Source: a bacterium
GTDB lineage: Archaea; Nanoarchaeota; Nanoarchaeia; Woesearchaeales; UBA10216
Length of the DNA stretch: 64,000 bases
Direction of reading: 5' to 3'
Assembly (NCBI GenBank): GCA_024206195.1
Contig: JAAGZO010000886.1
Location: 16,360 to 80,359, forward strand
The notes under the pieces were generated by a model. That model was given only the letters and a program-made list of their open reading frames with translations. It made no database searches and was not told where the DNA came from. A program made the translations under genes and the position numbers. Of the stretch, positions 1 through 8,693 are shown piece after piece. The number at the start of each line of letters is the position of its first letter. The stretch's first letter is position 1.

Positions 1-46
1 ATACACTTGTGTTATGTGTTCCTTACTCTTCGTGGCATGGTTATAA

Positions 47-2218
47 TTACATAGAACTTAGGATGCTTGCTGCTATTAGGTTGAAGACAGCTATTACAAA
101 GAATGCAATTAAACAATAAATCAGTGTGCTCCTGATCATGTTTTTTCCGAGGTTGTATTCCTCGCTTAGCTTGTCAGAGCCGTTTTCTATTCCATTGGTC
201 ATCACAGTTAAGATGTAGATTATCTGAACAACATAGATGCCTACTATGAGCTGGAAATAGTATGTCGGGACACCATCTCCAAACATGTCAGGAAGGCCTT
301 GTGGCACGTCTGTAAGCCCACCTTCTCCCATTGTTGTCATATGTTCTGTGAGCCTTCCAAGTATCATTATTATCATGGAGGTTATTCCGACAACAATACC
401 TGAGATTGCCGGAGCCAAAACATTTATCTGCTGCTTCATGTCAGAGATGATATCTGACATAAGGTCTCTTAGTCTTTCATTAACGCGGTGTATTTCCTTT
501 ATGTAGTCTGCAACATTTATCAGCGCCTGTGATGCAATCTTGGGCCCTTTTTTTGAGCTTTCGATGAGAACCTTCATGGAGCTTTCAATTAGGCTTGATG
601 GGAAGTATATCAGCGCTCCTGATTTTTTGTTGAATATCGCTTGCTGTACACTCATTCCAAGTCGCCTTATGTTTTGGCTTACAAGCCCGAAGAAATTTCC
701 TGAGGATGTGTCTTTCATTACAACAGCAACCTTTCCAAATGCGAGTTCAGCAGGGATGCCATCACCTAACCGAGTACCAAGCTGGAAAAGAGCGGATGAG
801 AATTCTGCTTCAAGCTTCTTTGCTTTCTCTCTTATTTTTATTAGGTTTCCTGCTTTAAGTTTAAAATAGAGCCCTATTGAAACTCCTAAGCCCAAGGGAA
901 CAAGAATGCTTAGCAAAGATGATCCTAGGCCGTATGGCCCGATTATCTCTTGTGATGTGCTAGCGCTAATGGGTTCTTTATATCCCCATAATTTAAACTT
1001 GAATACATTTTCAAGAGGCGGTTCTGTAATCAATTCATTTGGCGCGATAACTACTCCAGCTATCATAGGGGATAAACCTATCATAAGCATGACAATAAGG
1101 ACAACTGCACTGATAAAGAGCGGATTTATGCTTAACTGTCCAAATGGTGTGTTAACCAGAATGCTTTTGTATTTCTTTAATGAAGGAAGTTCATTTGATA
1201 TATCTGTATCACCATATCCTGTAGGTCTTTTTGACAGGACCATTTTACCCAGATAGTAAATTCCTATCGGCAGGGTTATATTGTAAAGAAGCGCAATGCA
1301 CATGACAAGCATGATTGGGTCAAGGCTGCTTGTCATGAAGCTTGTTAGGAGTGGCAGGATAACAAGGCCTAAGATAGGCAATATTATTCCAAGCATGTAC
1401 AGCATTGTTATTGGTCCTTTAAGGTCATGTGCATAGTGAAGCATTTTTTCGTATGTTTCCTCAAGCATCACATCAAGGGACTTGTCAATCATACTAAGCC
1501 TGCGAGTTTCAGATGTTTCGTAGAGCGAGCCTTCAATCATGTGGAATGCTTCGATGAATTCAAGATTCCATTCCCTCCAGGTTTCAAGATAATTGTCTAA
1601 TGATTCTTTAACTGTGCTGAACTTTCCTGTTTCAACATCCCAGAGAACTTTTTTGAAGTCAATAGAAAGAGGAGGTGCAAGGTGTTCTGCAGAAAACTTA
1701 ATTGCAAGCTCAAGGTTTGATGTATGTCGCATGTATGTGACAACATAGAATATGCATTGAACCATCTGGTTTGATGATTTCAGACGCCAGTTGTTTGCCA
1801 TGAAATTAGGTAACTTCAGCAGTGCTTCAAGTACAACCACACCAACGATTAATGAATAAATTAAGAAGAATAATGATTTGAAGATAAGGAAACCAATCAG
1901 GCCGCCGAACACAACTGTTAAGAGTGTTGCTATAATTGCAAAGCTCATTACACCTGAAGGCGAGATGTCAAGGTGACACATTTTAATATTTTTCTTGAGC
2001 TCTTCGGACTTTTTTGGGTCCGGCTTAATTTTCATGATGCTCTCGCTCTTGTTGCAAAACTTTTCATAGAGCGAGTGGTGCTTAGGCATATTTTCTTTTT
2101 TGAATTCTACATAATTCGTAGTTTCCTCTCTAATGGGAGCATCAGCAGTAACAGTACCTGAAAACTCGTTTTCAAGTCTCCGCTTGTATTTTTTCAGAAG
2201 TTCTTCATCACGGGCCAT
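47..2218 (-). CDS. Type II/IV secretion F-domain membrane platform protein (FlaJ/TadC-like)
   Basis: This is the inner-membrane platform of a type IV pilus- or archaellum-like machine, on which the hexameric ATPase acts. The 723-residue product has a soluble basic N-terminus (about 1-85), a hydrophobic pair (about 88-130), a cytoplasmic helical F-domain (about 135-265), a membrane block (about 270-400), a second cytoplasmic F-domain (about 465-600) and terminal membrane helices (about 605-720). Two F-domains in one chain are typical of archaeal FlaJ/TadC proteins. It starts two bases after the stop of the ATPase gene, so the two are surely co-transcribed. No pilin or TadE-like gene is nearby, so whether the machine builds a pilus, an archaellum or a secretion apparatus is open. 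Confidence 0.85.
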   Translation of the reverse strand: MARDEELLKKYKRRLENEFSGTVTADAPIREETTNYVEFKKENMPKHHSLYEKFCNKSESIMKIKPDPKKSEELKKNIKMCHLDISPSGVMSFAIIATLLTVVFGGLIGFLIFKSLFFLIYSLIVGVVVLEALLKLPNFMANNWRLKSSNQMVQCIFYVVTYMRHTSNLELAIKFSAEHLAPPLSIDFKKVLWDVETGKFSTVKESLDNYLETWREWNLEFIEAFHMIEGSLYETSETRRLSMIDKSLDVMLEETYEKMLHYAHDLKGPITMLYMLGIILPILGLVILPLLTSFMTSSLDPIMLVMCIALLYNITLPIGIYYLGKMVLSKRPTGYGDTDISNELPSLKKYKSILVNTPFGQLSINPLFISAVVLIVMLMIGLSPMIAGVVIAPNELITEPPLENVFKFKLWGYKEPISASTSQEIIGPYGLGSSLLSILVPLGLGVSIGLYFKLKAGNLIKIREKAKKLEAEFSSALFQLGTRLGDGIPAELAFGKVAVVMKDTSSGNFFGLVSQNIRRLGMSVQQAIFNKKSGALIYFPSSLIESSMKVLIESSKKGPKIASQALINVADYIKEIHRVNERLRDLMSDIISDMKQQINVLAPAISGIVVGITSMIIMILGRLTEHMTTMGEGGLTDVPQGLPDMFGDGVPTYYFQLIVGIYVVQIIYILTVMTNGIENGSDKLSEEYNLGKNMIRSTLIYCLIAFFVIAVFNLIAASILSSM

Positions 2219-2219
2219 T

Positions 2220-4484
2220 TTATTTTATGTTCATCTTTTTTATGGATCTTTTTACCCATTCATTCCAATCAAAGAATATTCTTTTACTGTCTAGTTCTCC
2301 TGTTTCTTCTCTTACGCTTTCAGATATGTTATGGAATGCATCGTTTGAAGATATGACAAACGGCGCCTCTAGAAGAGATGGCATATTTGATTTTTCAGAT
2401 AGGTTAACCAAGGTTTCCTTAATCTTTGTTCTTAGCATAATGTTGTCCCACACAGCATCCCAGCTTCCTGCCCATTCTTTTATGTTTCCTGCGATGGCTT
2501 TCAGCACATCGCTTTCTCCATTAAGGAGATCAACTGTTGGCTCAAGTTGGTCTGAACGGGCATCATATTTCATTAAATCGCGGAATCCGTTTTCTGCAAG
2601 CGGATCGTCCTCCCAGTACTTTCCAACCTCAGTTATTTGTGTTGCTCGTCTCCACCTGTGAAGCCCATCAGGACTTCTTATTGGATTTGCAACAACAATT
2701 ATGTCTGTTGCTTTGAAGGATGTCTTTGGAACATTAAGGTCGTTTACAACTCTGTCAAATACTCCATATGGGCTGTCGCCGTGGATTGTTCCTGCAACGA
2801 TATTTGCCAGTGCACCGACACGCATTGCTTCATAGAGTGCTTTTGCCTCAGTGCTTCTAACCTCACCAACAATCAGGCAGGAATCTCCAAGCCTTAAAGT
2901 GGTTCTTATTCCTTCGTCAGCAGAAACCTCTGTTGTGCCGCGGGTCATAGCACTTGCAACCTTCATTGACTGAACATTGTAGCCCAGGCCTCTTAGAGCG
3001 CTAACAGGCAGTTCAAGTGTGTCTTCTATTGTAATCATGCGGTATTTTCTCATTATCTCTGTCATTACAGCTCCTAACAGAGAGCTCTTACCAGCGGATC
3101 TTGTTCCTGCAACAAGCATAGTACGCGAGCCGTCTATAAGAAAGCTAAGTAGGCCTGCTGATAAGGGAGAAATCATCTTGTTTTTGATGAACAGCGGGAG
3201 CGTCCATGGATCATCCCTGTGCCTTCTAAATGCATATGCAAGGCCTGATGGATTAAGCGGAGGAGAGATTACTGCAACTCTTGCTCTGCTTCCAGGGATA
3301 ATCAGCTCTGTATCCAGTATCGGATTTGCTTCGTCAAGAGGTCTTCCTGAAAGCATCCTTAGCTTTGTTGCCCAGGAATCGCCTTCTGTAACAGTAGGAA
3401 TAATATTTGTCATGCAATCCCCGAACTCTTGATGCACAATAAACATCGGTGTTCGGCCCATTGGAGAGTTGATTGTTATGTCCTGTACTCTTTCATCCTG
3501 CAGCAGAACCTCAATGAGACCAAATCCGACTGTGTAACGAACAAGTATCCGTGTTAGCTCTGCAATCTCCTTAGACCGTAACTTGAATCCACGGTCACGG
3601 GTTAACTCTTCAAGAAGATCATTGCCAACATTGAAAAAGACCTGTCTCATGCGTTCTGGATCAACAAATTCTGAGTTAGCTGGCTTGTGCTCTGCAATTA
3701 TTCTTCTTGCAACATCCAGAAGCTCATATTTTTCCTCTGAAAGCTTGAATTCGGGTGGTGTAATGTGATAAAGGTACTGGATAGAATCCGGGATTTTAAA
3801 AACAACTACCTCTGTTTCTCCCACCTTATAGTTGGCAATCTCCTCACCATTTGTGGGATAAGCGGCCATAAGTTTTGTGAACATAAAGTCCGGCTTGATA
3901 ATTGGCTGGAATATTTGCTTGTAGACGCTTCTGTCTCCAATCTTATAGCCAGCTAAATGCGGACCTGCAAATATTATTAGCTTTGTTTTTTCAAGCAATG
4001 AAATAAGTTGTTCAAGAAGCGAGATATACCTTTTTTCATATTCAAGTGTTTGAGCATCTGAAATCTTTTCAACAACCAGATGCTCTCTCCTTAGAATACG
4101 CTTGAGCTCGACAAAGGTTGCTATCGGGTCGCTTTTTAGCGTGTTGTAAACAAGATTTCTTATTTCTGTGTAGCGCTTTTGGCTTCCGAGAACATCATAG
4201 TCAAAGAGCTCGCTTTGCTTTATTATCTTTTTATGCAGCTGTGTTATCTCAGTAAGCATAGCTGTTTGAGAAAAATCATACTCATAATCTCTTTTTTGGT
4301 ATAGAATAATCCTTGTTACACCAGGATTTTCAATAAGTTTATCGCAAGTGCGAGCCATACACAGAGCATTTTCTTCAATAGAAGGGAAAAAGTTGCATTT
4401 TTCACAGTCTACGCGGAGTATGGTGTCTTCCCCCTCCCGTATTATGTCATAGCTAAAACAAGCACCCCTTTTTTCTTCAACCAT
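2220..4484 (-). CDS. Type II/IV secretion ATPase (FlaI/TadA/VirB11-like)
   Basis: This is the hexameric ATPase that powers assembly of a type IV pilus-like filament. Residues 460-468 form the Walker A motif GTRSAGKSS, 484-492 the Asp box (ITIEDTLEL), 536-543 the Walker B strand (CLIVGEVR) and 565-570 the His box (GTIHGD). The N-terminal 250 residues hold the usual N-domain and, unusually, a cysteine cluster at C27, C30, C42 and C47 that could bind Zn or an Fe-S cluster. At 754 residues it is longer than archaellar FlaI (about 550), with extra sequence at both ends. It is the first gene of a two-gene operon with the platform protein, and its ATG faces a divergent promoter region shared with a coiled-coil gene. 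Confidence 0.9.
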   Translation of the reverse strand: MVEEKRGACFSYDIIREGEDTILRVDCEKCNFFPSIEENALCMARTCDKLIENPGVTRIILYQKRDYEYDFSQTAMLTEITQLHKKIIKQSELFDYDVLGSQKRYTEIRNLVYNTLKSDPIATFVELKRILRREHLVVEKISDAQTLEYEKRYISLLEQLISLLEKTKLIIFAGPHLAGYKIGDRSVYKQIFQPIIKPDFMFTKLMAAYPTNGEEIANYKVGETEVVVFKIPDSIQYLYHITPPEFKLSEEKYELLDVARRIIAEHKPANSEFVDPERMRQVFFNVGNDLLEELTRDRGFKLRSKEIAELTRILVRYTVGFGLIEVLLQDERVQDITINSPMGRTPMFIVHQEFGDCMTNIIPTVTEGDSWATKLRMLSGRPLDEANPILDTELIIPGSRARVAVISPPLNPSGLAYAFRRHRDDPWTLPLFIKNKMISPLSAGLLSFLIDGSRTMLVAGTRSAGKSSLLGAVMTEIMRKYRMITIEDTLELPVSALRGLGYNVQSMKVASAMTRGTTEVSADEGIRTTLRLGDSCLIVGEVRSTEAKALYEAMRVGALANIVAGTIHGDSPYGVFDRVVNDLNVPKTSFKATDIIVVANPIRSPDGLHRWRRATQITEVGKYWEDDPLAENGFRDLMKYDARSDQLEPTVDLLNGESDVLKAIAGNIKEWAGSWDAVWDNIMLRTKIKETLVNLSEKSNMPSLLEAPFVISSNDAFHNISESVREETGELDSKRIFFDWNEWVKRSIKKMNIK

Positions 4485-4541
4485 AATTACACCATTACTA
4501 CTTCTCTATACTAACAAAAGTTTATTATTCTATACGTTTTA

Positions 4542-4571
4542 ATTACTAAATAAGTAATACCCATTTATATA
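4542..4571. promoter_or_regulatory. Divergent promoter region with inverted repeat and TATA box
   Basis: The 101-base gap between the pilus ATPase and the coiled-coil gene holds an inverted repeat, ATTACT (4542-4547) and AGTAAT (4553-4558) around a five-base spacer. A TATA box, TTTATATAG (4563-4571), lies about 20 bases before the plus-strand ATG at 4586. The repeat is a candidate regulator site; nothing else is visible in the gap. Confidence 0.45.
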
Positions 4572-4585
4572 GTTTCCTAATAAAA

Positions 4586-5023
4586 ATGAATGGACAAGAA
4601 AAGCAAGGAATGTTTAGAAAATCAGTTCAAGCAGAGCCATCTGCATCACCTGATCAATTGAATGAACTAAATAGGAGAACAAGACTTCTTGAAGAGAAGC
4701 ATTCTAACCTTGAAAAGCGATTACAAGTATCAGAACAGGGAATTATTCGAACCAGTAAAGAGCTAAAAAAAGATATTAAGGCAACAAATCTGGAGATACA
4801 CGAACTTAAGAAAGAGATTGCTGATCTAAAGGACGAGCTAAAGAAGATAATAAGCGAACTTATAGGATGCGCGCGAAAGGATGAAGTAGATGTATTGCGA
4901 AAATACGTGAATCTTTGGGCCCCTGTGAACTTTGTAACACAGGATGAGGTTGAGCGCATGGTAAAAGAGTTAATCAGTTTACATAGTGAAAAAACAGAGC
5001 CAGCTAAAAAGCAAAAGGTTTAA
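4586..5023 (+). CDS. Coiled-coil cytoplasmic protein, possible FlaC/D-like scaffold
   Basis: The 145-residue product has a polar N-terminus, a continuous charged coiled coil (about 22-100, heptads rich in Leu, Lys and Glu) and a short C-terminal segment of the form RKYVNLWAPVNFVTQDEVER. No membrane helix or signal peptide is seen. The architecture and the neighbouring pilus/archaellum-type motor genes recall the cytoplasmic FlaC/D/E scaffold proteins of euryarchaeal archaella, but that link is inference, not a recognised family match. A TATA box 15-23 bases upstream suggests a leaderless transcript. It is followed 38 bases later by a second coiled-coil gene on the same strand. Confidence 0.75.
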   Translation: MNGQEKQGMFRKSVQAEPSASPDQLNELNRRTRLLEEKHSNLEKRLQVSEQGIIRTSKELKKDIKATNLEIHELKKEIADLKDELKKIISELIGCARKDEVDVLRKYVNLWAPVNFVTQDEVERMVKELISLHSEKTEPAKKQKV

Positions 5024-5061
5024 AAGTATACAGCTCTAATTTTAGATAAAAAGGGGTTAAA

Positions 5062-5736
5062 ATGCCATTATTCAATATTAACAAACCAGCAGAAGAACCG
5101 GCAGCAGCGCCAATTTCCGAAGGAACTCCAGTAGATGTTGTTTTGAAGTTAAGGCAACAAGGACTTTCTAATACTCAAATTGTTGAGGCAATGCAACGTG
5201 ATGGTTATAAGACTCATCAGATCTTTGATGCAATGAACCAAGCAGATTTGACTCCTGCAGGGCCAGTGGGGCAACCACAACCACCACAGCAACCACAACA
5301 GATGCCACCTGTGCCTCCACTAGCACCAGTACCGCAACCACAGATGCCACAGCAGCAACAGCAAGAACAACCACAATATTTTGAGCAGCAGCAACAAATG
5401 CCATCTAGCTACGATGCAGGAATGGAAGAGGTTGCAGAGGCTATCATAGAAGAAAAGTGGAAGGACATTTCTAAGGATATCTCAAAAGTAGTTGACTGGA
5501 AGAATGATACAGAAGCAAGGATAGTTGCTATGGAACAGAAATTCAGCGATCTAAAGGACCAATTTGACAAGGTTCATGCAGCAATCCTTGGAAAGATAAC
5601 TGAATACGATGAAAGCATAAAAGAAGTAGGTTCTGAAGTAAAGGCAATGGAAAAGGTTTTCCAGGACGTGCTTCCAAGATTTACAGAGAACATAAATGAG
5701 CTTTCAAGGATAACAAAAACAGTAAAAAAGAAATAG
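5062..5736 (+). CDS. UBA-like helical head, Pro/Gln linker and coiled-coil tail protein
   Basis: This 224-residue protein has three visible parts. Residues about 25-65 form a small helical unit (VVLKLRQQGLSNTQIVEAM and onward) that resembles a UBA-type three-helix bundle. Residues about 68-115 are a low-complexity Pro/Gln linker. Residues about 125-224 are a coiled coil ending in LPRFTENINELSRITKTVKK, reminiscent of the C-terminal region of archaellar FlaC/D proteins. It has no membrane segment. It follows the preceding coiled-coil gene and converges on the membrane-paralog operon with a four-base gap. A role as a cytoplasmic scaffold or adaptor for the nearby ATPase and platform is inferred from context only. 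Confidence 0.75.
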   Translation: MPLFNINKPAEEPAAAPISEGTPVDVVLKLRQQGLSNTQIVEAMQRDGYKTHQIFDAMNQADLTPAGPVGQPQPPQQPQQMPPVPPLAPVPQPQMPQQQQQEQPQYFEQQQQMPSSYDAGMEEVAEAIIEEKWKDISKDISKVVDWKNDTEARIVAMEQKFSDLKDQFDKVHAAILGKITEYDESIKEVGSEVKAMEKVFQDVLPRFTENINELSRITKTVKKK

Positions 5737-5740
5737 TCTT

Positions 5741-6289
5741 CTAAGGTTTTACCGGGCCTGTTAGAAATGTTATTGTAACTACACCTACAAGCAGCAGTAA
5801 GACCATTCCGACAACTTTCGGGTTCGTAAGCGTCATTATTACTGATTCCTGATGTTCTGTTTGTTCAATTGGATTACCATCTTCATCAACTGCTCTTTCG
5901 TCAAGAAGATCTTGACCATAGATGCTGCTGAGACCCATGACAAAAATAAGCAATAATGGAATAAATACCCAAAAGACAGCGCCTTTGTCACCACCAATTG
6001 CACTAAGAATTGTTGCCCCTGGCACACCCATAAAGTTTCCTATCATAAAAAGTAGGAAAACAATAAAGACGATCATAAGAACCCAAGGAGACATGTATAA
6101 AATTAGCTTAGTTGTTGTCCCTGAGAATGCAACAATAATAGCTACGCTTAGTGCAGCTATTGCGTGGAGTGCACGGTTCTTTAACAGCTGTGTGACCTCT
6201 AAGAATGCAAAAATAAGCACCCATACAAGTATCCAAACAAATATCTGGGAAAAACCTTCCAGTATTGAGAGGTCAAGTACAGATGCCAT
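5741..6289 (-). CDS. Five-helix membrane protein, paralog 3 of a tandem trio
   Basis: I do not recognise this family. The 182-residue product has about five membrane helices (13-33, 42-58, 66-88, 105-125 and 157-178) and a charged acidic loop at about 127-150. Its N-terminus, a short amphipathic segment followed by a long hydrophobic stretch, follows the pattern of the two upstream genes, although it is the most diverged of the three. The genes are separated by one base and six bases, so they form one operon. The trio sits beside pilus-type motor genes and coiled-coil proteins, which suggests subunits of the same envelope machine; this is inference. Confidence 0.7.
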   Translation of the reverse strand: MASVLDLSILEGFSQIFVWILVWVLIFAFLEVTQLLKNRALHAIAALSVAIIVAFSGTTTKLILYMSPWVLMIVFIVFLLFMIGNFMGVPGATILSAIGGDKGAVFWVFIPLLLIFVMGLSSIYGQDLLDERAVDEDGNPIEQTEHQESVIMTLTNPKVVGMVLLLLVGVVTITFLTGPVKP

Positions 6290-6290
6290 T

Positions 6291-6881
6291 TTATTTTGGT
6301 CCTACATTCTTTAGCATGCCTCTGAAAAAGTCACCCATGCCGCCTCCGACATTAACGCCGCCAGAGTCATCTTTTGTTATGAACCAGATTATTATTCCAA
6401 ACACTAATATTATTATCAGCAACGATTGCGTTTCCTCATTCATAAGGAAGTTTGGAACAGCACCATCCCACCACTCCATTGCTCCGCCAAATATGTAAAT
6501 AATGATAACGAAGCTTGCAACAGCAATAATTCCTGAAAGGGACGTTCCTACAATGTTCAGGTCCTTTCCAAATACTCCTATAAGCAACAGAAGCATAAGA
6601 AGTGCAACTACAACAATGGATATGTTTGGTATTGCTGAGTTGATTACCTCAACAGGATCAGGACTTGATGGATAAGTGTCTGCAACGTGTGGTATAACCA
6701 CCATTAATGCTATAATCAAAGCAATGATTACATTAAAGTTCTTCCTTCCTTCTCCAATAATCTTTGTCTTTTGCAGTATAGCAAAGATTACTGTGAATAT
6801 CAAAAAGAATGGGAGTAGTGAGTCCAATATCCCCATACTTTCAAGGGAAGAAAAAACCTCATTGAAATTTGTAAATGCCAT
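6291..6881 (-). CDS. Five-helix membrane protein, paralog 2 of a tandem trio
   Basis: This is a 196-residue membrane protein of unknown function. Helices lie at about 18-38, 49-66, 85-104, 113-132 and 150-168. The segment GILDSLLPFFLIFTVIFAIL followed by QKTKIIG closely matches GIFDVVLPFLLVFTIVFAIL followed by EKTKIFG in the next gene upstream, which shows a recent tandem duplication. The C-terminus is Gly-rich and cytoplasmic or external (VNVGGGMGDFFRGML). It is the middle gene of a tight three-gene operon. Confidence 0.75.
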   Translation of the reverse strand: MAFTNFNEVFSSLESMGILDSLLPFFLIFTVIFAILQKTKIIGEGRKNFNVIIALIIALMVVIPHVADTYPSSPDPVEVINSAIPNISIVVVALLMLLLLIGVFGKDLNIVGTSLSGIIAVASFVIIIYIFGGAMEWWDGAVPNFLMNEETQSLLIIILVFGIIIWFITKDDSGGVNVGGGMGDFFRGMLKNVGPK

Positions 6882-6887
6882 ATTAAC

Positions 6888-7463
6888 TTAACCTCCATCC
6901 TCTTTTTTATTTTTCTTAGGTTCTCTTACTATATAAAACATAAATCCTACAACAACCAATATGAGAATGACTGATGCAACAGCACCATTACTCCAGAACT
7001 GGCCAATCCAATCAAGAATCCATTCAAGCCAGGTTTGGCCGCCTGTTTCAATTGCATTAAGGAAAATGAATAATAATCCAACAAACATTATTCCTACAAA
7101 AAGATTCTTAGTATTCCCAGATAGGAAAAAGCCCTCTTTCTTTTCCTGATGGAATGATCCAACAAGCAAAAGGAAGAATACTGAGGCCAATAAAAGAACA
7201 ATCATGTTTGCTGATACCTTTGTTATGAACTGGACAAGCTGTGATGATGCAATAACAAAGAAGGCTATCACAAATGCAGCCATTGAATTAAGGCTTTTCT
7301 TTGTGTATTCTTCTTCTCCTATTTTTTCCATACCAAATATCTTTGTTTTTTCAAGAATAGCAAATACAATTGTGAATACTAACAGAAAGGGCAGTACAAC
7401 ATCAAAAATCCCTATATCACCGAAAAAATCAAGTGCTGCTCTGAATGTAGATACCTCTGCCAT
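6888..7463 (-). CDS. Five-helix membrane protein, paralog 1 of a tandem trio
   Basis: This is the first gene of the trio. It encodes about 191 residues from the ATG at 7463 (MAEVSTFRA); an in-frame ATG at 7469 adds two residues. The TATA-like TTTATATAT on the minus strand at about 7487-7496 lies about 25 bases before 7463, which favours the shorter, leaderless start. Membrane helices lie at about 17-37, 55-73, 77-97, 112-132 and 145-168, and the C-terminus is basic (REPKKNKKEDGG). The family is unknown to me; the motif LPFLLVFTIVFAILEKTKIF is shared with the downstream paralog. Confidence 0.75.
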   Translation of the reverse strand: MAEVSTFRAALDFFGDIGIFDVVLPFLLVFTIVFAILEKTKIFGMEKIGEEEYTKKSLNSMAAFVIAFFVIASSQLVQFITKVSANMIVLLLASVFFLLLVGSFHQEKKEGFFLSGNTKNLFVGIMFVGLLFIFLNAIETGGQTWLEWILDWIGQFWSNGAVASVILILVVVGFMFYIVREPKKNKKEDGG

Positions 7464-7508
7464 GATCATGATTTACGGCAATCACCATATATAAATGTTT
7501 CGATTTGA

Positions 7509-8693
7509 TTAGAAGAAGAGAATGTCTGTCTCTAAAGAGTCAAAAGTAGGGTATTCAGTAACTATTGCTGGGATTAAAAAAAGTTTCTTAATCTTCTCTT
7601 TGTGTTTTCTTACTATAGAACTTGATGTGAGCAATCTCGCTTTATTCTTGTCAAGATCGGTGCTTATTCCAATCTTTTTGAGCTTATTCTTCATTTTCCT
7701 GAGCTTTGCAATAGGCAGCTTCTTGCCTAGTTTCTTTCTATAGCCAAATGATGGGGTGAGCTCTGGAAGATATATAGCACCTCTTATCAACATCCCTTCT
7801 GATGTTACCTTATCATAGGGCTTTGCTATGTTCTTTGCCCTTCTCTTGATCCTTTTTGCAAGCTGAACACGATCTTTCAGCGTTGCAGTGCAATAGTGGA
7901 CATTGAGGCCCTTACAATACTTTAGAAGCTCTTTTGCCAGGATTTCACTTCCTTTAACACCATAAGAGATATCATCCTTTGGTCTAAAGCCCTTTTCAAC
8001 CAAATGACTTGCATTACTATCTGAGATCTCAAGCTCATTAAGGTTGAGGAAATCGACTTTTTCTTTGATGAACCTTATAAGACTTAGTGTCTGCTTCTTT
8101 TTTCCAGGAACAACAGGTATTTCAACACCTATACTCCATTTGAAATTCTCAAAAGAAAGCCGGTCGGCTTTCTTTGAGTCCAAAAATTTTTCACCTTGAA
8201 CCACCGGTTTCAAACCAGTGGAAAATTTTTTGGACTTTAACAGCTCTATTCTGTTCCACAGCTTTTTGTTGTCAAGGTCTGGATGCACTCTTATTTCATC
8301 CAAGCCTGCAGTGTGAAGTTTTTTCAGATTCTTTTCATTAATAAGATTCAAAGGAGTATACAGATGGATGTGAAAACTTTTCCCAAAAGTTTTCTTTAAC
8401 AGTTTGATTAGTTTTGTTGTTCGATCAATCTTCACTAAAGGATCGCCGCCAGTAAATCCAGCGCCTTTTGCACTGCAGAGCCTAGCTTCTTCTATAATAT
8501 TCTTGAAGTTCTTAACAGGCCACTCATTTGCATAGATAACATCCTTATTTTTCTTTTGATCAGATATTGGACAGAAATAGCAGCGGCAGCTGCATAGCCC
8601 TGTGACAAAGAGCACCATTTTTTTCCCTTGCACACAAAGCTGGCATCCTTTTGCCAGTTTTCCTATTTTGTATGAATAGAATTTAGTCTTCAT
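7509..8693 (-). CDS. Radical SAM protein (archaeal COG2108-like)
   Basis: The 394-residue protein has the radical SAM signature CxxxCxxC at C34, C38 and C41 within GLCSCRCYFCPIS, which should ligate the [4Fe-4S] cluster that cleaves S-adenosylmethionine. The Gly-rich SAM-binding segment follows (GAGFTGGDPLV). Two more cysteines (C17, C20) precede the cluster. The C-terminal 100 residues are very basic and may bind nucleic acid. The substrate is not known; the closest remembered group is the uncharacterised archaeal COG2108 family. The gene start overlaps the stop of the TatD gene by four bases, so translation is probably coupled in the EamA-TatD-radical SAM operon. Confidence 0.8.
   Translation of the reverse strand: MKTKFYSYKIGKLAKGCQLCVQGKKMVLFVTGLCSCRCYFCPISDQKKNKDVIYANEWPVKNFKNIIEEARLCSAKGAGFTGGDPLVKIDRTTKLIKLLKKTFGKSFHIHLYTPLNLINEKNLKKLHTAGLDEIRVHPDLDNKKLWNRIELLKSKKFSTGLKPVVQGEKFLDSKKADRLSFENFKWSIGVEIPVVPGKKKQTLSLIRFIKEKVDFLNLNELEISDSNASHLVEKGFRPKDDISYGVKGSEILAKELLKYCKGLNVHYCTATLKDRVQLAKRIKRRAKNIAKPYDKVTSEGMLIRGAIYLPELTPSFGYRKKLGKKLPIAKLRKMKNKLKKIGISTDLDKNKARLLTSSSIVRKHKEKIKKLFLIPAIVTEYPTFDSLETDILFF

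Noticed and set aside
5168..5404. Minus-strand Val/Ala-rich open frame
   Set aside because: It lies opposite the Pro/Gln-rich linker of the coiled-coil gene and results from that low-complexity sequence.
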